The notes: generated by a model from the sequence alone, not told the origin. A DNA stretch of 64,000 bases from Rhizobium sp. SG_E_25_P2 (GCF_029892285.1 NZ_JARXVM010000002.1:124001-188000), one strand, 5' to 3'; counted from the first letter of the stretch, positions 24,357 to 33,194 are shown. Numbers and translations are program-made.

Positions 24357-24751
24357 TGGGCATGATCAGCATTTACCAGATCAGCGACGGGCGCGTGCTC
24401 TATAGCGAGGAAATCGGCGAGGATGAGACGCCGGAGCTTGAGGCGGGCGAGGCCTGGCTCGACGGGGAATATGACGGGGCGCTGTATTATGTGGTGGATG
24501 GCGCGGCGACCGATCGCCCGCAGCTGGTGGATGACGACCGCGATTACACGCTCGACGCCGATGGCGTCACGGTGCTGACGATCCCGCTCGTCGATGGCAC
24601 GACAGTCTATTACGGGGATACGGAAAGCGTGTCTTCAGGGACCGAAAGCCTGCAGGTGCGCAGCGCCATCGCCGGCGATTTTACTTTCCAGATCCTGCCG
24701 CCATGGCCCTATGTCGAGGCCGAAATCGTGGTGACATCCGATGTTGTTTGA
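24356..24751 (+). CDS. Tail protein A of a paralogous pair flanking the fibre gene
   Basis: ATG 24,356 overlaps the tip gene stop. The 131-residue acidic protein has an N-terminal strand pair (IYQISDGRVLYSEEI), a middle DYTLDADGVTVLTIPL strand, and a C-terminal FTFQILPPWPYVEAEIVV strand. The gene after the fibre (27,833-28,228) has the same length and the same landmarks (DGR near the start, Y...ADGV...IPL, and L.PPWP near the end), so the two are paralogues. They may be fibre-collar or fibre-chaperone proteins; the function is unknown. Confidence 0.65.
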   Translation: MGMISIYQISDGRVLYSEEIGEDETPELEAGEAWLDGEYDGALYYVVDGAATDRPQLVDDDRDYTLDADGVTVLTIPLVDGTTVYYGDTESVSSGTESLQVRSAIAGDFTFQILPPWPYVEAEIVVTSDVV

Positions 24752-27700
24752 TTTTTCGCAAAAGCCGGCGCCGACAGGATTTTCGGTGACAGCCAAGCCG
24801 CTCGGCAATGTGGCGGGCTGGGCTGCGGTCGATGACAGCCTACATGAATTCTACCGGCTTTACCGCTACGCCTCGGCTGAGGATGCGGATAATGACGCCG
24901 ATGGCGAGGCTGTGGAAGAGACGGCGCGGCTGACGGTGCGCGACGACGCGCCGCTGACGGCGGGCCATGAATATGGCTATCGGGTCACCAGCGTCGACAG
25001 GTTTGGCAATGAGAGCGCGAAAAGCGCCGTGCGGACTGCGACGGCGCGGCTGGTGACGGATGCGGATCTGGATATCGACAGCACGCTCGGCAGCATTTCC
25101 ACCGATATCGGCGCTGCGGTGGCGGCGGAGGCGGCGGCCAGGGCTGCGGAAATCGCGGCGGAAGCCGAGGCGCGCGCGGCGCAGGATATCGCCACCTATC
25201 AGGATCTCAGGGCGCAGGCGGAGGTGAATGCGGAGACCGCCTCCTATGTGATCGAACTGGCGATGATCGCCAGCGACGCGCAACAGAGCCTGCGGCGCGA
25301 GGTGGTGACGCAGGCGAATAGCGACCGGGCGTCATTTGTCGAACAGATCTCGACAGCGGTCAGCGCCAATGCGGCGCTGGCGTCGCGCGTGACGACGGTG
25401 GAAGCGGAGACGGCAACGCTTTCGGCGTCGATCGAAACGATCGAGCTTGCCTATGTGGCGGGCGACGAGGCGCTGGCGCAGACGATCGAATCGCTGGCGG
25501 TGGGCACCAATACGCAATTCGATCCGGTGGCGAGCTGGTATTTCGACGCGAGCGCCGATGGCTGGAGCGGCAACGGGACGCCTGTGGTGACAGACGGATA
25601 TCTGGTTCCCGCTGCGCATGCGTCCGACCCCTATGTGGTCAGTCCGGAGGGGTTGACGGTTGCGGGCGGCAGCTATCGCCAGGTGCGGGCGCGGGCCAAA
25701 AAGACCGGCGCGCCCGCCTGGGAGGGATGGCTGTGGTGGAAGGGCGCCAGCGATACGACCTGGGACAGCGGGCGACGGGCTGCGATCACGGAGCCAGCCT
25801 GGGACGGTGCGGGGTTTGGCGAGATTACCGTCAATACCGGGTGGTCAGGCACGATCGCGCAGATCCGGCTCGATCTGACGGCTGCGGCGGATGCGTCCAA
25901 TCTTGTGGCGCTGGACTGGGTGTCGGTGGGGCGGCCTTCGCCTGGCGCCAGCTCGGCGGCGCTGACGGCCGAACAGACGGCGCGGATTGCGGCGGATTCG
26001 GCGCAAGCGGGGCAGATCACCTCGCTGACCAGCCGCATGACCTCGGCGGAAAGCGGGATCACCGGCACGGCTGGCGGGCTTTCGGCGCTGACGGGGCGGG
26101 TGGAGACGGCGGAGGATGCGATCACGGCGCAAGCTGTCAGGATCGATGGCGTCGAGGCCTCGCTTGATGACAAGGCGTCGGTGACGGCGGTGGATGTGCT
26201 GACGGCGGAGGTGGCGGCGTTTGGCGGCGAGGACGGCGTGGCCAGTATCGGTCAGGCGACGCGGACGATCCGAAACGAGCTTGATCTCGCAGCGTCGGAA
26301 GCGATCGAGGCCAGCGTCGCCGACTTTCTGGCGCGGGAGGAATTGCGCCAGGCGACGGCGACAGCGACGCAAGGGTTGGGCACGCGGATCGACGCGACAC
26401 AGACATCGCTGACTGTGCTGTCGGAAAGCGTCACCAGCCTGTCGACGGCGGTGGCCGGCAAGGCCAGCACGACAGCGGTGGAGACGCTGACGAGCCGGGT
26501 GACGGTGACGGAAGGCGCGATCGATGCGCTGAATGAGTCGGTGACGGCGCTCGACACAGAGGTCGATGGCAAGGCTTCGGCCTCCTCAGTGACGGCGCTC
26601 GGTAATCGGGTGACGGTGACCGAGAGCGGTATTACGACACTCAACAGCGCGGTGACGGCGCTTGGTACCGAGGTTGACGGCAAGGCGTCAGCCTCGTCGG
26701 TGACGGAAATCGGCAATCGGGTGACGGTGACCGAGAGCGGGATTACAGCGCTCAATTCGTCAGTGACGTCACTGACGACCACTGTTGCTGGCAAGGCGTC
26801 CGCCTCGTCGGTGACCTCGCTTGGCAACAGGGTTACGGAAACGGAGGATGGTCTTGAGAGCGTCGCGAATGCGACGACCAGTCTTTTTGCTGGCGACGAC
26901 GCCGGCAACATCGCCTCGGCGCGGATGCGGATGGCGGCGGTGAGCGGACCATCGGGCTGGGCGCGCTTTGCAATACAGGTGCGGGCGCAATCGGATGACG
27001 ACTGGAACAGCGCTGGATTTTTTCTTGATGTGCGCAATGACGGCTCCGATTCTCGCATCGTGCAAATCGCGGATCGGTTCGTGTTTCGCAATGGCGACGA
27101 TGTGACGAGCGCGGTCATGCGGGTCGCCAGCGGCGTCATCTATCTCAATGAGGTCAATATTTCCGACGCGATCATCGGGACGCTGCAAGTCGGCGGCGCC
27201 AATATCGCGGATGGCGTGATCAAGGCGAGGCATATCGATGTCACAAGACTGTCGGCGCTGGCCGCCACCCTGGGCAATGTCGATATTTCCGAGGCTGATA
27301 TCGGGAACCTCACGGTCAAGAACGCCAATATCGAGAGCCTGAACGGGTCAAAGCTGGTCGATCTGACGGTCGGGACCGGCAAGATCGAGAATGGCGCAAT
27401 CACTGAAGTCGATTCGATCGCGCAGTTTTCTGATCTGGTGCAAAGCAACGATAATCCGGCGGCGAAAACGATCACGCTGGCCAATCCGTCCAGTTCGACT
27501 GTGTTTATCTGGCTTGAATTGCCGATCAGTCTTTTTGTGGAGGCTGGCGGCGCGAACGGAGCCGACACCCAAGGCAGCATGAATGCCAACTTCTCCTTGA
27601 TCCGCAACTTTGGCGACAGCAATGCTTATGCACTATTCTCAAAAAGCTTCAGTCTGCTTGCGCAAGGCGGCGGCAATACAGATTTCGCTACCGAGTATGT

Positions 27701-27836
27701 CCGGGTCTTGGTTGCCGACATCGCTGCGCCAGCCAATGCGAGCTACCGATTCAAGTCAACATTCACCAACCTTGAGGGCACCAAAACCGGCGGTGTGACC
27801 AGCGGTCGAATTCGGTTCGGATATCCAAAAAAATGA
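24741..27836 (+). CDS. Central tail fibre with 37-residue repeats
   Basis: The 1,031-residue protein starts inside the upstream gene. Residues 10-115 resemble a fibronectin-like domain. A long Ala/Glu-rich coiled coil follows, then a beta-sandwich (about 250-395) of carbohydrate-binding type (WYFDASADGWSGNGTPVV). Next comes a coiled coil with three full 37-residue repeats and one partial (GKASASSVTALGNRVTVTES unit, 573-703). The C-terminal part holds short strand repeats (NVDISEADIGNLTVKNANIE), as in phage side fibres, and a globular tip. It probably reaches the receptor. Confidence 0.85.
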   Translation: MLFDFSQKPAPTGFSVTAKPLGNVAGWAAVDDSLHEFYRLYRYASAEDADNDADGEAVEETARLTVRDDAPLTAGHEYGYRVTSVDRFGNESAKSAVRTATARLVTDADLDIDSTLGSISTDIGAAVAAEAAARAAEIAAEAEARAAQDIATYQDLRAQAEVNAETASYVIELAMIASDAQQSLRREVVTQANSDRASFVEQISTAVSANAALASRVTTVEAETATLSASIETIELAYVAGDEALAQTIESLAVGTNTQFDPVASWYFDASADGWSGNGTPVVTDGYLVPAAHASDPYVVSPEGLTVAGGSYRQVRARAKKTGAPAWEGWLWWKGASDTTWDSGRRAAITEPAWDGAGFGEITVNTGWSGTIAQIRLDLTAAADASNLVALDWVSVGRPSPGASSAALTAEQTARIAADSAQAGQITSLTSRMTSAESGITGTAGGLSALTGRVETAEDAITAQAVRIDGVEASLDDKASVTAVDVLTAEVAAFGGEDGVASIGQATRTIRNELDLAASEAIEASVADFLAREELRQATATATQGLGTRIDATQTSLTVLSESVTSLSTAVAGKASTTAVETLTSRVTVTEGAIDALNESVTALDTEVDGKASASSVTALGNRVTVTESGITTLNSAVTALGTEVDGKASASSVTEIGNRVTVTESGITALNSSVTSLTTTVAGKASASSVTSLGNRVTETEDGLESVANATTSLFAGDDAGNIASARMRMAAVSGPSGWARFAIQVRAQSDDDWNSAGFFLDVRNDGSDSRIVQIADRFVFRNGDDVTSAVMRVASGVIYLNEVNISDAIIGTLQVGGANIADGVIKARHIDVTRLSALAATLGNVDISEADIGNLTVKNANIESLNGSKLVDLTVGTGKIENGAITEVDSIAQFSDLVQSNDNPAAKTITLANPSSSTVFIWLELPISLFVEAGGANGADTQGSMNANFSLIRNFGDSNAYALFSKSFSLLAQGGGNTDFATEYVRVLVADIAAPANASYRFKSTFTNLEGTKTGGVTSGRIRFGYPKK
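26457..26849 (+). repeat. Tandem 111-bp repeats in the tail fibre gene
   Basis: Units start at 26,457, 26,568 and 26,679, with a partial fourth at 26,790. Each encodes 37 residues starting GKAS and containing (G)NRVTVTE and LN..VT.L. Copies two and three are the most alike. Such repeats can change fibre length by recombination. Confidence 0.85.
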
Positions 27837-28228
27837 CCCATGTCACATTTTACGATCGGGACGGGCGTATCACGCGCTCGAAAACATGCGGCGTCGAGGA
27901 CGATCTTGCTGCGTTTACGCCAGAGGGCGGAGGCGCATGGCCGGACTGTCTCGACGACGATCTGTGGATGTTTGTTGATCACGCGCCGACGCTGCGGCCG
28001 GAAATCGCGGCGAGCGCGACCTATGAGATCGTTGCCGATGGTGTGGCTGAGATCGCCATTCCACTGCCGGCGGGGACGATGGCGGATTGTGGCGGACGCG
28101 CTGTTGTGACCGATGTGGATGAGGACTTGCAATACACCACCACCATCGCCGGTACGCATGAGCTGACGCTCTCGCCGCCCTGGCCGTGGCGACGGAAGGT
28201 CATCACGGTGATTGCGCATGCGGTTTGA
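27833..28228 (+). CDS. Tail protein B of the paralogous pair
   Basis: The 131-residue protein starts at the ATGA overlap with the fibre stop. It shares length and landmarks with the protein of 24,356-24,751: a strand with FYDRDGRITRS, a central YEIVADGVAEIAIPL strand, and a terminal LTLSPPWPWRRKVITV strand. Duplication of an ancestral gene around the fibre is the simple explanation. It may chaperone or cap the fibre. Confidence 0.65.
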   Translation: MTHVTFYDRDGRITRSKTCGVEDDLAAFTPEGGGAWPDCLDDDLWMFVDHAPTLRPEIAASATYEIVADGVAEIAIPLPAGTMADCGGRAVVTDVDEDLQYTTTIAGTHELTLSPPWPWRRKVITVIAHAV

Positions 28229-28595
28229 TGATCGACCCACGACGGCGGCGCTTTTGGCAGCGATCGAGGCGGAGCGCGACCGGCGGCTGGCGGGCGGGTT
28301 CGACTGGGATTTCGGCGCGCAAGGCGTCCACCACATCGCAACAACAGCAGCGGATATGGCGGGCTGGGAGATTGTGACCAGAGCGGCGACAGCGCTGGCG
28401 CTGGCGGGATCCGACGCCACGATCGAGATCCATACCGAGACCGGGACGGCGCATGTGACCGGGCCGCAATGGAATGCGGCGATGCTGCATTACCGCATGA
28501 CGATCGAGCAGCCGACACTGCTGGCGGCGCTGAAACTGCAGGCCATGCGGCCACTGCCGCAGGATACAGCCAACCCGGCGCACTGGCCGGCCTGA
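28218..28595 (+). CDS. DUF4376-like fibre-associated protein
   Basis: ATG 28,218 was chosen; a TTG at 28,212 would add two residues. The 125-residue product is mainly the DUF4376 domain: LLAAIEAERDRRLAGGFDWD near the start, FGAQGVHHIATTAADMAGW, and IEIHTETGTAHVTGPQWNAA. This domain occurs in tail fibre assembly proteins. It lies between the paralogue pair and the second fibre gene, which agrees with that role. Confidence 0.8.
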   Translation: MRFDDRPTTAALLAAIEAERDRRLAGGFDWDFGAQGVHHIATTAADMAGWEIVTRAATALALAGSDATIEIHTETGTAHVTGPQWNAAMLHYRMTIEQPTLLAALKLQAMRPLPQDTANPAHWPA

Positions 28596-28666
28596 CCTGA
28601 CCCTATCGAGATGAGACGCGCCGCCCGGCCTGCCGGGGCGATGGCGCATGGCCTATGGAGAGACAT

Positions 28667-29704
28667 ATGGCGCAGCAGCCAACCTATAATGACGGCACGG
28701 TGACGGTGGGGGCGGGCGCCACGACCGTGACCGGCGTGGGCACCGCATGGACCACCTATGTCAAAGCGGGCGATTATTTCTGGGCGCAGGGGCGCTCGGT
28801 GCGGATTGCAACCGTCAACAGCGCCACGCAGCTGACGCTCGCTTATGGCTGGCCGGGCGACGCGATCAGCGCCGGCAATTACGAAATTATCTATACGCCG
28901 GCGCAGCAGGTGGCGCAGGCCAAGACGACGGCGCTTTTGGGGCAGCTGTCGAATGGCAATCTGTCGTCTATTGCTGGGCTGACTACGGCGGCCAATAAAC
29001 TCTCCTACTATACCGGCGTCGGCGTGGCGGCGCTGGCGGATTTCAGTGCGTTCGGTCGATCGCTGGTGGATGACGCCGATCAGGTTGCGGCGCGGACGAC
29101 GCTGGGACTGGTGCTGACAACGAGCGCCACTGACGCCACAGCGGGGCGGGTGCTGAAATATGGAGATTTTGGCGTCGGCACGCCGCTGCCAACGGCGTCC
29201 GGCGTAGATTATTCAAGCTTTTCGACATCGACGGGCTTCATTCATAACTCGTCGACATCCAATGCGCCCTCCGACGTGCCTGGCAGCGGCGAGAGCTGGT
29301 ATGGATTTGCGGCCAACACATCCGGCGGCGGGCGCGGCGCGCAATTGCTGATCGGCAATGTGACGGGGCGGGCCTATGTGCGGGGGCACACGTCTGGCGC
29401 CTACACATCATGGGGTGAGCTTGCGCAGGTGGAGCGGGCGCAGACGCTGATCAACAAGACGCTGACCAATCCGACGATCAACGCCGCCACGATTTCCGGC
29501 ACGATCGGCGGCGGCGCGACCTTCAGCGGCGCGCTGTCGTTCGACCTGCCGCCCCGGCTGCCGAGCTACACGGTGTCAACGCTGCCTTCCGCCTCCGCCT
29601 ATTCGCGCGGACTGATCTATGTGTCCAATGGCGCATCCAACAAAAGACTGGCGATTTCGGACGGGACCGCCTGGCGGTTCCCGGATGGCGCCGTCGTATC
29701 CTGA
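28667..29704 (+). CDS. Second tail fibre / receptor-binding protein
   Basis: The 345-residue protein starts at ATG 28,667, preceded by GGAGA (ATG 28,655 would add four residues). The N-terminal ~75 residues form a beta domain (GTVTVGAGATTVTGVGTAW; VRIATVNSATQLTLAYGWPG) common at the base of tail spikes. A pyocin-knob-like stretch follows (about 165-265, SWYGFAANTSGG; YVRGHTSGAYTSWGELAQ). The C-terminal part carries INKTLTNPTINAATISGTI and a terminal cap that often occurs in fibres (RGLIYVSNGASNKRLAISDG). Confidence 0.8.
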   Translation: MAQQPTYNDGTVTVGAGATTVTGVGTAWTTYVKAGDYFWAQGRSVRIATVNSATQLTLAYGWPGDAISAGNYEIIYTPAQQVAQAKTTALLGQLSNGNLSSIAGLTTAANKLSYYTGVGVAALADFSAFGRSLVDDADQVAARTTLGLVLTTSATDATAGRVLKYGDFGVGTPLPTASGVDYSSFSTSTGFIHNSSTSNAPSDVPGSGESWYGFAANTSGGGRGAQLLIGNVTGRAYVRGHTSGAYTSWGELAQVERAQTLINKTLTNPTINAATISGTIGGGATFSGALSFDLPPRLPSYTVSTLPSASAYSRGLIYVSNGASNKRLAISDGTAWRFPDGAVVS

Positions 29705-29721
29705 TCTAACGGAGCTGACCC

Positions 29722-30087
29722 ATGCCTGTATTTACAGAAGAGACGCATCCTTACGAAATTCTCATCCGCTTCGACGAGGCGACGGGCGCGCTCAAAGGCG
29801 CGCATCAGCAGCGCATCACTGTCGTCAAGCGCGACGGCGCGGTGATTCAGGCGGTGATCGGCGAGGCTGCGCCTGTCGATCTTGTCGATTTCGGCGCATC
29901 CGGGCTGATGAGCGAGGCCATGGCGGCGGCGCTGGCGGCCAACGCCAATCTGCAAGGCCAGGTGGCGGCGCTGACAGCGGAGCGCGACGGGCTTGCTGCG
30001 CTGGCGTCGGCGCTGACGGTGGAGCGTGATGCGCTGACAGCCGAGCGTGATGCGCTCGCCGCCCGCGTGGCGGCGCAGGACGCCTGA
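29722..30087 (+). CDS. Hypothetical fibre-region protein with coiled-coil tail
   Basis: The 121-residue protein has a compact N-terminal half (ETHPYEILIRFDEATGALKG; KRDGAVIQAVIGEAAPVDL) and a C-terminal coiled coil made of repeated AERDALTAERDALAA-like heptads. A similar N-terminal layout is seen in small proteins after fibre genes. The function is not known. Confidence 0.65.
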   Translation: MPVFTEETHPYEILIRFDEATGALKGAHQQRITVVKRDGAVIQAVIGEAAPVDLVDFGASGLMSEAMAAALAANANLQGQVAALTAERDGLAALASALTVERDALTAERDALAARVAAQDA

Positions 30088-30174
30088 TTACCTGCCGCGC
30101 CAGATGAACCAGCCGGCGGCGATCAGCGCCAGCGCGGTGAAAATGGTCATGGCCTGATCGAACATCTCAAACAT
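30088..30174 (-). CDS. Tiny single-span membrane protein in the lysis module
   Basis: A 28-codon frame on the minus strand starts at 30,174, with GAGGG six bases upstream, and ends in TAA. The product is one hydrophobic helix (AMTIFTALALIAAGWFIW) with a basic end (RGR). It lies between the fibre block and the endolysin, and is the only minus-strand frame there. It could be a holin-like or regulatory peptide, or chance. Confidence 0.4.
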   Translation of the reverse strand: MFEMFDQAMTIFTALALIAAGWFIWRGR

Positions 30175-30234
30175 CGCGCGCCCTCACGCCTGCAACCGTC
30201 AGGATAGGCCGCGCTTTCCAGAAAGGAAAGATAC

Positions 30235-30873
30235 ATGGATCGCTCGAAACTTTTCGACGCCGTGCGCGACCCGCTGTTTGGCGGGCGCTTTACGCAGCCG
30301 CAGGTGGATGGCGTCGACGCCATTCTTGACGCCTGGGATGAGCAGGGCCTCACCGATGGGCGCTGGCTGGCCTATATGCTGGCGACCGCCTATCACGAAA
30401 CCGGCCGCGCCATGGCTCCGGTGGTGGAAAACCTCAATTACTCGGCGGTTGGGCTGCGCAAAGTCTTTCCGAAATACTTTCCGACTGCCGAGATCGCCGC
30501 CGCCTATGCGCGCCAGCCGCAGCGCATCGCCAACCGCGCCTATGCCAATCGCATCGGCAATGGCGACGAGGCCTCTGGCGACGGCTGGACATTCCGCGGA
30601 CGCGGCATGGTGCAGCTGACCGGACGGCGGAACTACGAAATCTATGGAGTGGCCAACCGGCCCGACATCGTGCTGGAGCTGGATTTTTCGGCGCGGATCC
30701 TGGTGCTCGGCATGCGCGACGGCGTGTTCACAAGCCGCAAGCTGGAGCAGTTCATCACCGGCGCGCGGTGCGACTATGTCGGCGCGCGCGCCATCATCAA
30801 CGGCAGCGACAAGGCGCGCGAGATCGCGGCTTACGCCCGCGTGTTCGAGCGCGGCGCGGCCAAGGCGCTGTGA
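30235..30873 (+). CDS. Endolysin, glycoside hydrolase family 19
   Basis: The 212-residue protein starts at ATG 30,235 behind AGAAAGGAAAG. It has the chitinase-like GH19 fold: the catalytic Glu55 in MLATAYHETGRAM and the substrate loop GWTFRGRGMVQLTGRRNYEI. It cleaves the glycan strands of peptidoglycan at the end of the lytic cycle. There is no signal peptide, so it needs a holin; the small membrane protein that follows is a candidate. Confidence 0.93.
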   Translation: MDRSKLFDAVRDPLFGGRFTQPQVDGVDAILDAWDEQGLTDGRWLAYMLATAYHETGRAMAPVVENLNYSAVGLRKVFPKYFPTAEIAAAYARQPQRIANRAYANRIGNGDEASGDGWTFRGRGMVQLTGRRNYEIYGVANRPDIVLELDFSARILVLGMRDGVFTSRKLEQFITGARCDYVGARAIINGSDKAREIAAYARVFERGAAKAL

Positions 30874-30898
30874 CGACCAACCTCAGAAGGAGAGCGAG

Positions 30899-31075
30899 AT
30901 GAAAACCTATTCGAAAGCGATCGGGGCGGGCATCGGCGGCGGACTGGCGGGCGCGGGCGTGAGCATCGCCGGGCTGCCGCCTGGATCGCCCTGGTACGCC
31001 TATGTGATCATGACCGTGGTGACCACAGTCCTGCCGGCTTTGATCACCTATTTCGCGCCGCAGAACGCGAAGTGA
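30899..31075 (+). CDS. Holin-like small membrane protein (58 aa)
   Basis: ATG 30,899 is preceded by AGAAGGAGA. The 58-residue product has two hydrophobic segments (AIGAGIGGGLAGAGVSIAGL and YAYVIMTVVTTVLPALITYF) and a short charged end. Its place right after the endolysin and its two-span layout fit a class II holin. No sequence family was recognised. Confidence 0.7.
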   Translation: MKTYSKAIGAGIGGGLAGAGVSIAGLPPGSPWYAYVIMTVVTTVLPALITYFAPQNAK

Positions 31076-31099
31076 CTTCAAGCTTCAAAGGAGAGCAGC

Positions 31100-31369
31100 A
31101 TGCCCTATGACCGCAAAACCGCCGGCGCGGGGCCGGGAACATTCGGCCTCGACGGCGCGGCGATCAATCTCGCTGGCGGCGATTACACCGTGCCGGATAC
31201 GGTGAAGGCGATTGCCGTCATCAACGCCGGCAATGTCGTCTGCCGCCCGCTGAATGCGAGCGCGGACATCACCATCACCGGCGCGCCGGTGGGGATGCTG
31301 TTGCCCTGGCATTGTAGCGCCATCCGCCAGACCGGCACGACAGCCACGCTTGCGACGGTGCTGGGCTGA
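31100..31369 (+). CDS. Spike-/decoration-like small protein (89 aa)
   Basis: The 89-residue beta-rich protein (GGDYTVPDTVKAIAVINAGN; ITITGAPVGMLLPWHCSAIR) starts behind AAAGGAGAG. This pattern is frequent in small phage proteins that carry a VINAGNV..RPL strand and is seen near the lysis genes of rhizobial phages. It could decorate virions; the role is unproven. Its stop overlaps the next start. Confidence 0.55.
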   Translation: MPYDRKTAGAGPGTFGLDGAAINLAGGDYTVPDTVKAIAVINAGNVVCRPLNASADITITGAPVGMLLPWHCSAIRQTGTTATLATVLG

Positions 31370-31587
31370 TGAGCGCGCTGCCGCAATTGGGGCTGGGGCA
31401 GCTTGGGCTGGGGCACACCCTTCCGCCGGGTGGTTCCCCTCGCGGGCTCAGCAACTGGATCTTTGCCGCAAGCACCTGGTCTGATGCTGGCTACTGGCAG
31501 GACTTCCGCAACTGGTCCGCGACCGGGCTTTTCATCAACAGCGAATATTGGGGCGGCGGGTCGTGGTCCGACGCGGCGGTGTGGTAA
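31369..31587 (+). CDS. Trp/Gly-rich small phage protein (72 aa)
   Basis: The start overlaps the upstream stop (TGATG). The 72-residue protein has a Leu/Gly-rich head with a repeated LGLGQLGLG pattern and an aromatic tail (STWSDAGYWQDFRNWSATGL; EYWGGGSWSDAAVW) that looks like paired short beta hairpins. It has no known family. Its stop abuts the next start, so it is translated as part of the same block. Confidence 0.55.
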   Translation: MSALPQLGLGQLGLGHTLPPGGSPRGLSNWIFAASTWSDAGYWQDFRNWSATGLFINSEYWGGGSWSDAAVW

Positions 31588-32535
31588 ATGACATATAACA
31601 TCCTCACGCCTATCGCAGATGGTGACGCCTATGACAGCGTCAAATCCCGTCTCGTTACGCTGGCTGAAACCTTCCTGGGCTCCGGTCAGGCATCTGGCGG
31701 CAATGCGCCTTCGACTTGGGCCGATATGCGGGCCAAGCTTAATTTGATTCTTGCAGCATTCGGTAAAACGCTGATTTCGGCTGGAGACAGTGGCGCGATC
31801 GCCAAGGCAAAGATCAACGGCATCGTGAATACCGAGGCGCTTCTCACCAGCGTCGCTATCCTCTGGTGGAACGCGGATAGGGCCGATCTGGTCAGCCTTT
31901 CTGGATCACAGGTCACGAACTGGACCGACAGCATGTCGGGAGCAACCGTTTCACAGGCATCGAGCTCCCTTCGGCCAATCTATTCCGCCACCTCATTCAA
32001 CGGGTCTCCAGGCCTCACGTTTGACGGCGTTGATGATTATCTCGCCTTCACTTCAGGCGTCTTGGGCGCTCCCGTTGGCGGCAACCCAAGTGAGGCATTT
32101 GCTACCGTACAGCAGACTGCGCTGGCGGCCGACACCGGCAACCGGACAATATTGCAGTGGGGTGGCACGGACGGGTTCACACGCCGTTCTGTTCAAAGAG
32201 CGGTCGTAACCGGCGTCAATCGTGGACAGGCTGGCGTTGGCAAGGGGTCGTCACCAACCGCTCTTGTTACCGACACATCTGTGGACTTCTCAAGCCGACA
32301 CGTCATCCGACAGAAAGTATCGGCAACCGATACTGGCGTCGATGTGGACGGCGGCTCCTTGGTAACGGCGGCTGTTGTCCCTGCGACTGCGGCTGAACGG
32401 ATCGTTGTTGGCGGAGCATTCGCCGGCAACTCGGTCTGGTCTGGCCTGATCCGCGACGTAATCATCACCGGCGCTCTTTCCGGTGATGCGCCAACCTACA
32501 TCGAAAACTTTCTCAAGACACGGAGAGCCCTCTAA
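31588..32535 (+). CDS. Lectin-like (concanavalin fold) phage surface protein
   Basis: The 315-residue protein has an N-terminal helical stretch (VKSRLVTLAETFLGSGQASG), a middle joint, and a C-terminal beta-sandwich from about residue 105. The latter has the landmarks of LamG/concanavalin-like domains: LRPIYSATSFNGSPGLTFDG, VDDYLAFTSG, GVDVDGGSLVTAAV and a last VWSGLIRDVIITGALSGD strand. Such domains bind surface sugars. It is probably a late receptor-binding or decoration protein. Confidence 0.7.
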   Translation: MTYNILTPIADGDAYDSVKSRLVTLAETFLGSGQASGGNAPSTWADMRAKLNLILAAFGKTLISAGDSGAIAKAKINGIVNTEALLTSVAILWWNADRADLVSLSGSQVTNWTDSMSGATVSQASSSLRPIYSATSFNGSPGLTFDGVDDYLAFTSGVLGAPVGGNPSEAFATVQQTALAADTGNRTILQWGGTDGFTRRSVQRAVVTGVNRGQAGVGKGSSPTALVTDTSVDFSSRHVIRQKVSATDTGVDVDGGSLVTAAVVPATAAERIVVGGAFAGNSVWSGLIRDVIITGALSGDAPTYIENFLKTRRAL

Positions 32536-32807
32536 TGGCAAACAAGGTCGTCATTTTCCCAGAATCCAAAGAGGCTGAAGCGCGGGCATATGTTGCCGCG
32601 TGTGATGCCCACTTCGCCGCCACCTTCGAGCCGGGCGGCATTTTCGGATATGTCCGCAACGATGCGTTCGGTCAGTGGGTTGCCCCGCTGTACGGCCCGC
32701 CGTGGGAGTTCATTACCGGCGAGCCTTTCGCCGAGCCCGCCGAATGCGCTGCGCTGCGCGTGGATGGCGTGTTGCACGATTACGCGGTTTGGCCGGAAGA
32801 CGAGTGA
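32535..32807 (+). CDS. Hypothetical phage protein (90 aa)
   Basis: The start overlaps the stop of the lectin-like gene. The 90-residue acidic protein (AYVAACDAHFAATFEPGGIF; YVRNDAFGQWVAPLYGPPWE) is conserved-looking, with many aromatic residues, but is not recognised. It may be a chaperone or partner of the preceding protein. Confidence 0.55.
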   Translation: MANKVVIFPESKEAEARAYVAACDAHFAATFEPGGIFGYVRNDAFGQWVAPLYGPPWEFITGEPFAEPAECAALRVDGVLHDYAVWPEDE

Positions 32808-32852
32808 TGCACACCCCTGCATAAAATGATTCCGTGAACAGAAGGAAAACCA

Positions 32853-33050
32853 ATGACCAGCAACATCCATGCATTCACCGCGCCAGGCGCGAGCTATCCG
32901 GAATACATCTCTGTGAACAAGTCTGGCGACAGCTATTCTGTTTCTGTGCGAAGCCCGCGCAAGGAAGATGGTTCAGTCGGGGATGCTGCGACCATCACGT
33001 TGGACGGTGATCAGTTCCGCGCCTTGGCAAAAGCGCTGCAGAAGGCCTGA
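32853..33050 (+). CDS. Hypothetical phage protein (65 aa)
   Basis: ATG 32,853 is preceded by AGAAGGAAA. The 65-residue product looks like two beta hairpins (SGDSYSVSVRSPRKEDG; AATITLDGDQFRALA) with a short C-terminal helix. It is unrelated to its neighbours and its function is unknown. A strong bidirectional terminator follows 75 bases later. Confidence 0.6.
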   Translation: MTSNIHAFTAPGASYPEYISVNKSGDSYSVSVRSPRKEDGSVGDAATITLDGDQFRALAKALQKA

Positions 33051-33125
33051 CCCACTCTGAATCACCTGGGTCAAAACAGTACACCTCAAATCGAATTGCG
33101 GGGGGGTGTCAGATTCTCCAAAAAA

Positions 33126-33153
33126 GCCCGTCAGGATCCTGGCGGGCTTTTTT
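33126..33153. terminator. Bidirectional intrinsic terminator
   Basis: GCCCGTCAG pairs with CTGGCGGGC around a GATC centre (33,126-33,147), with A-runs to the left and T-runs to the right. It ends the late operon. Confidence 0.88.
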
Positions 33154-33194
33154 CGTCTCTAGAGTATAGCCAGCGCCATACCCATGAGGCATCG

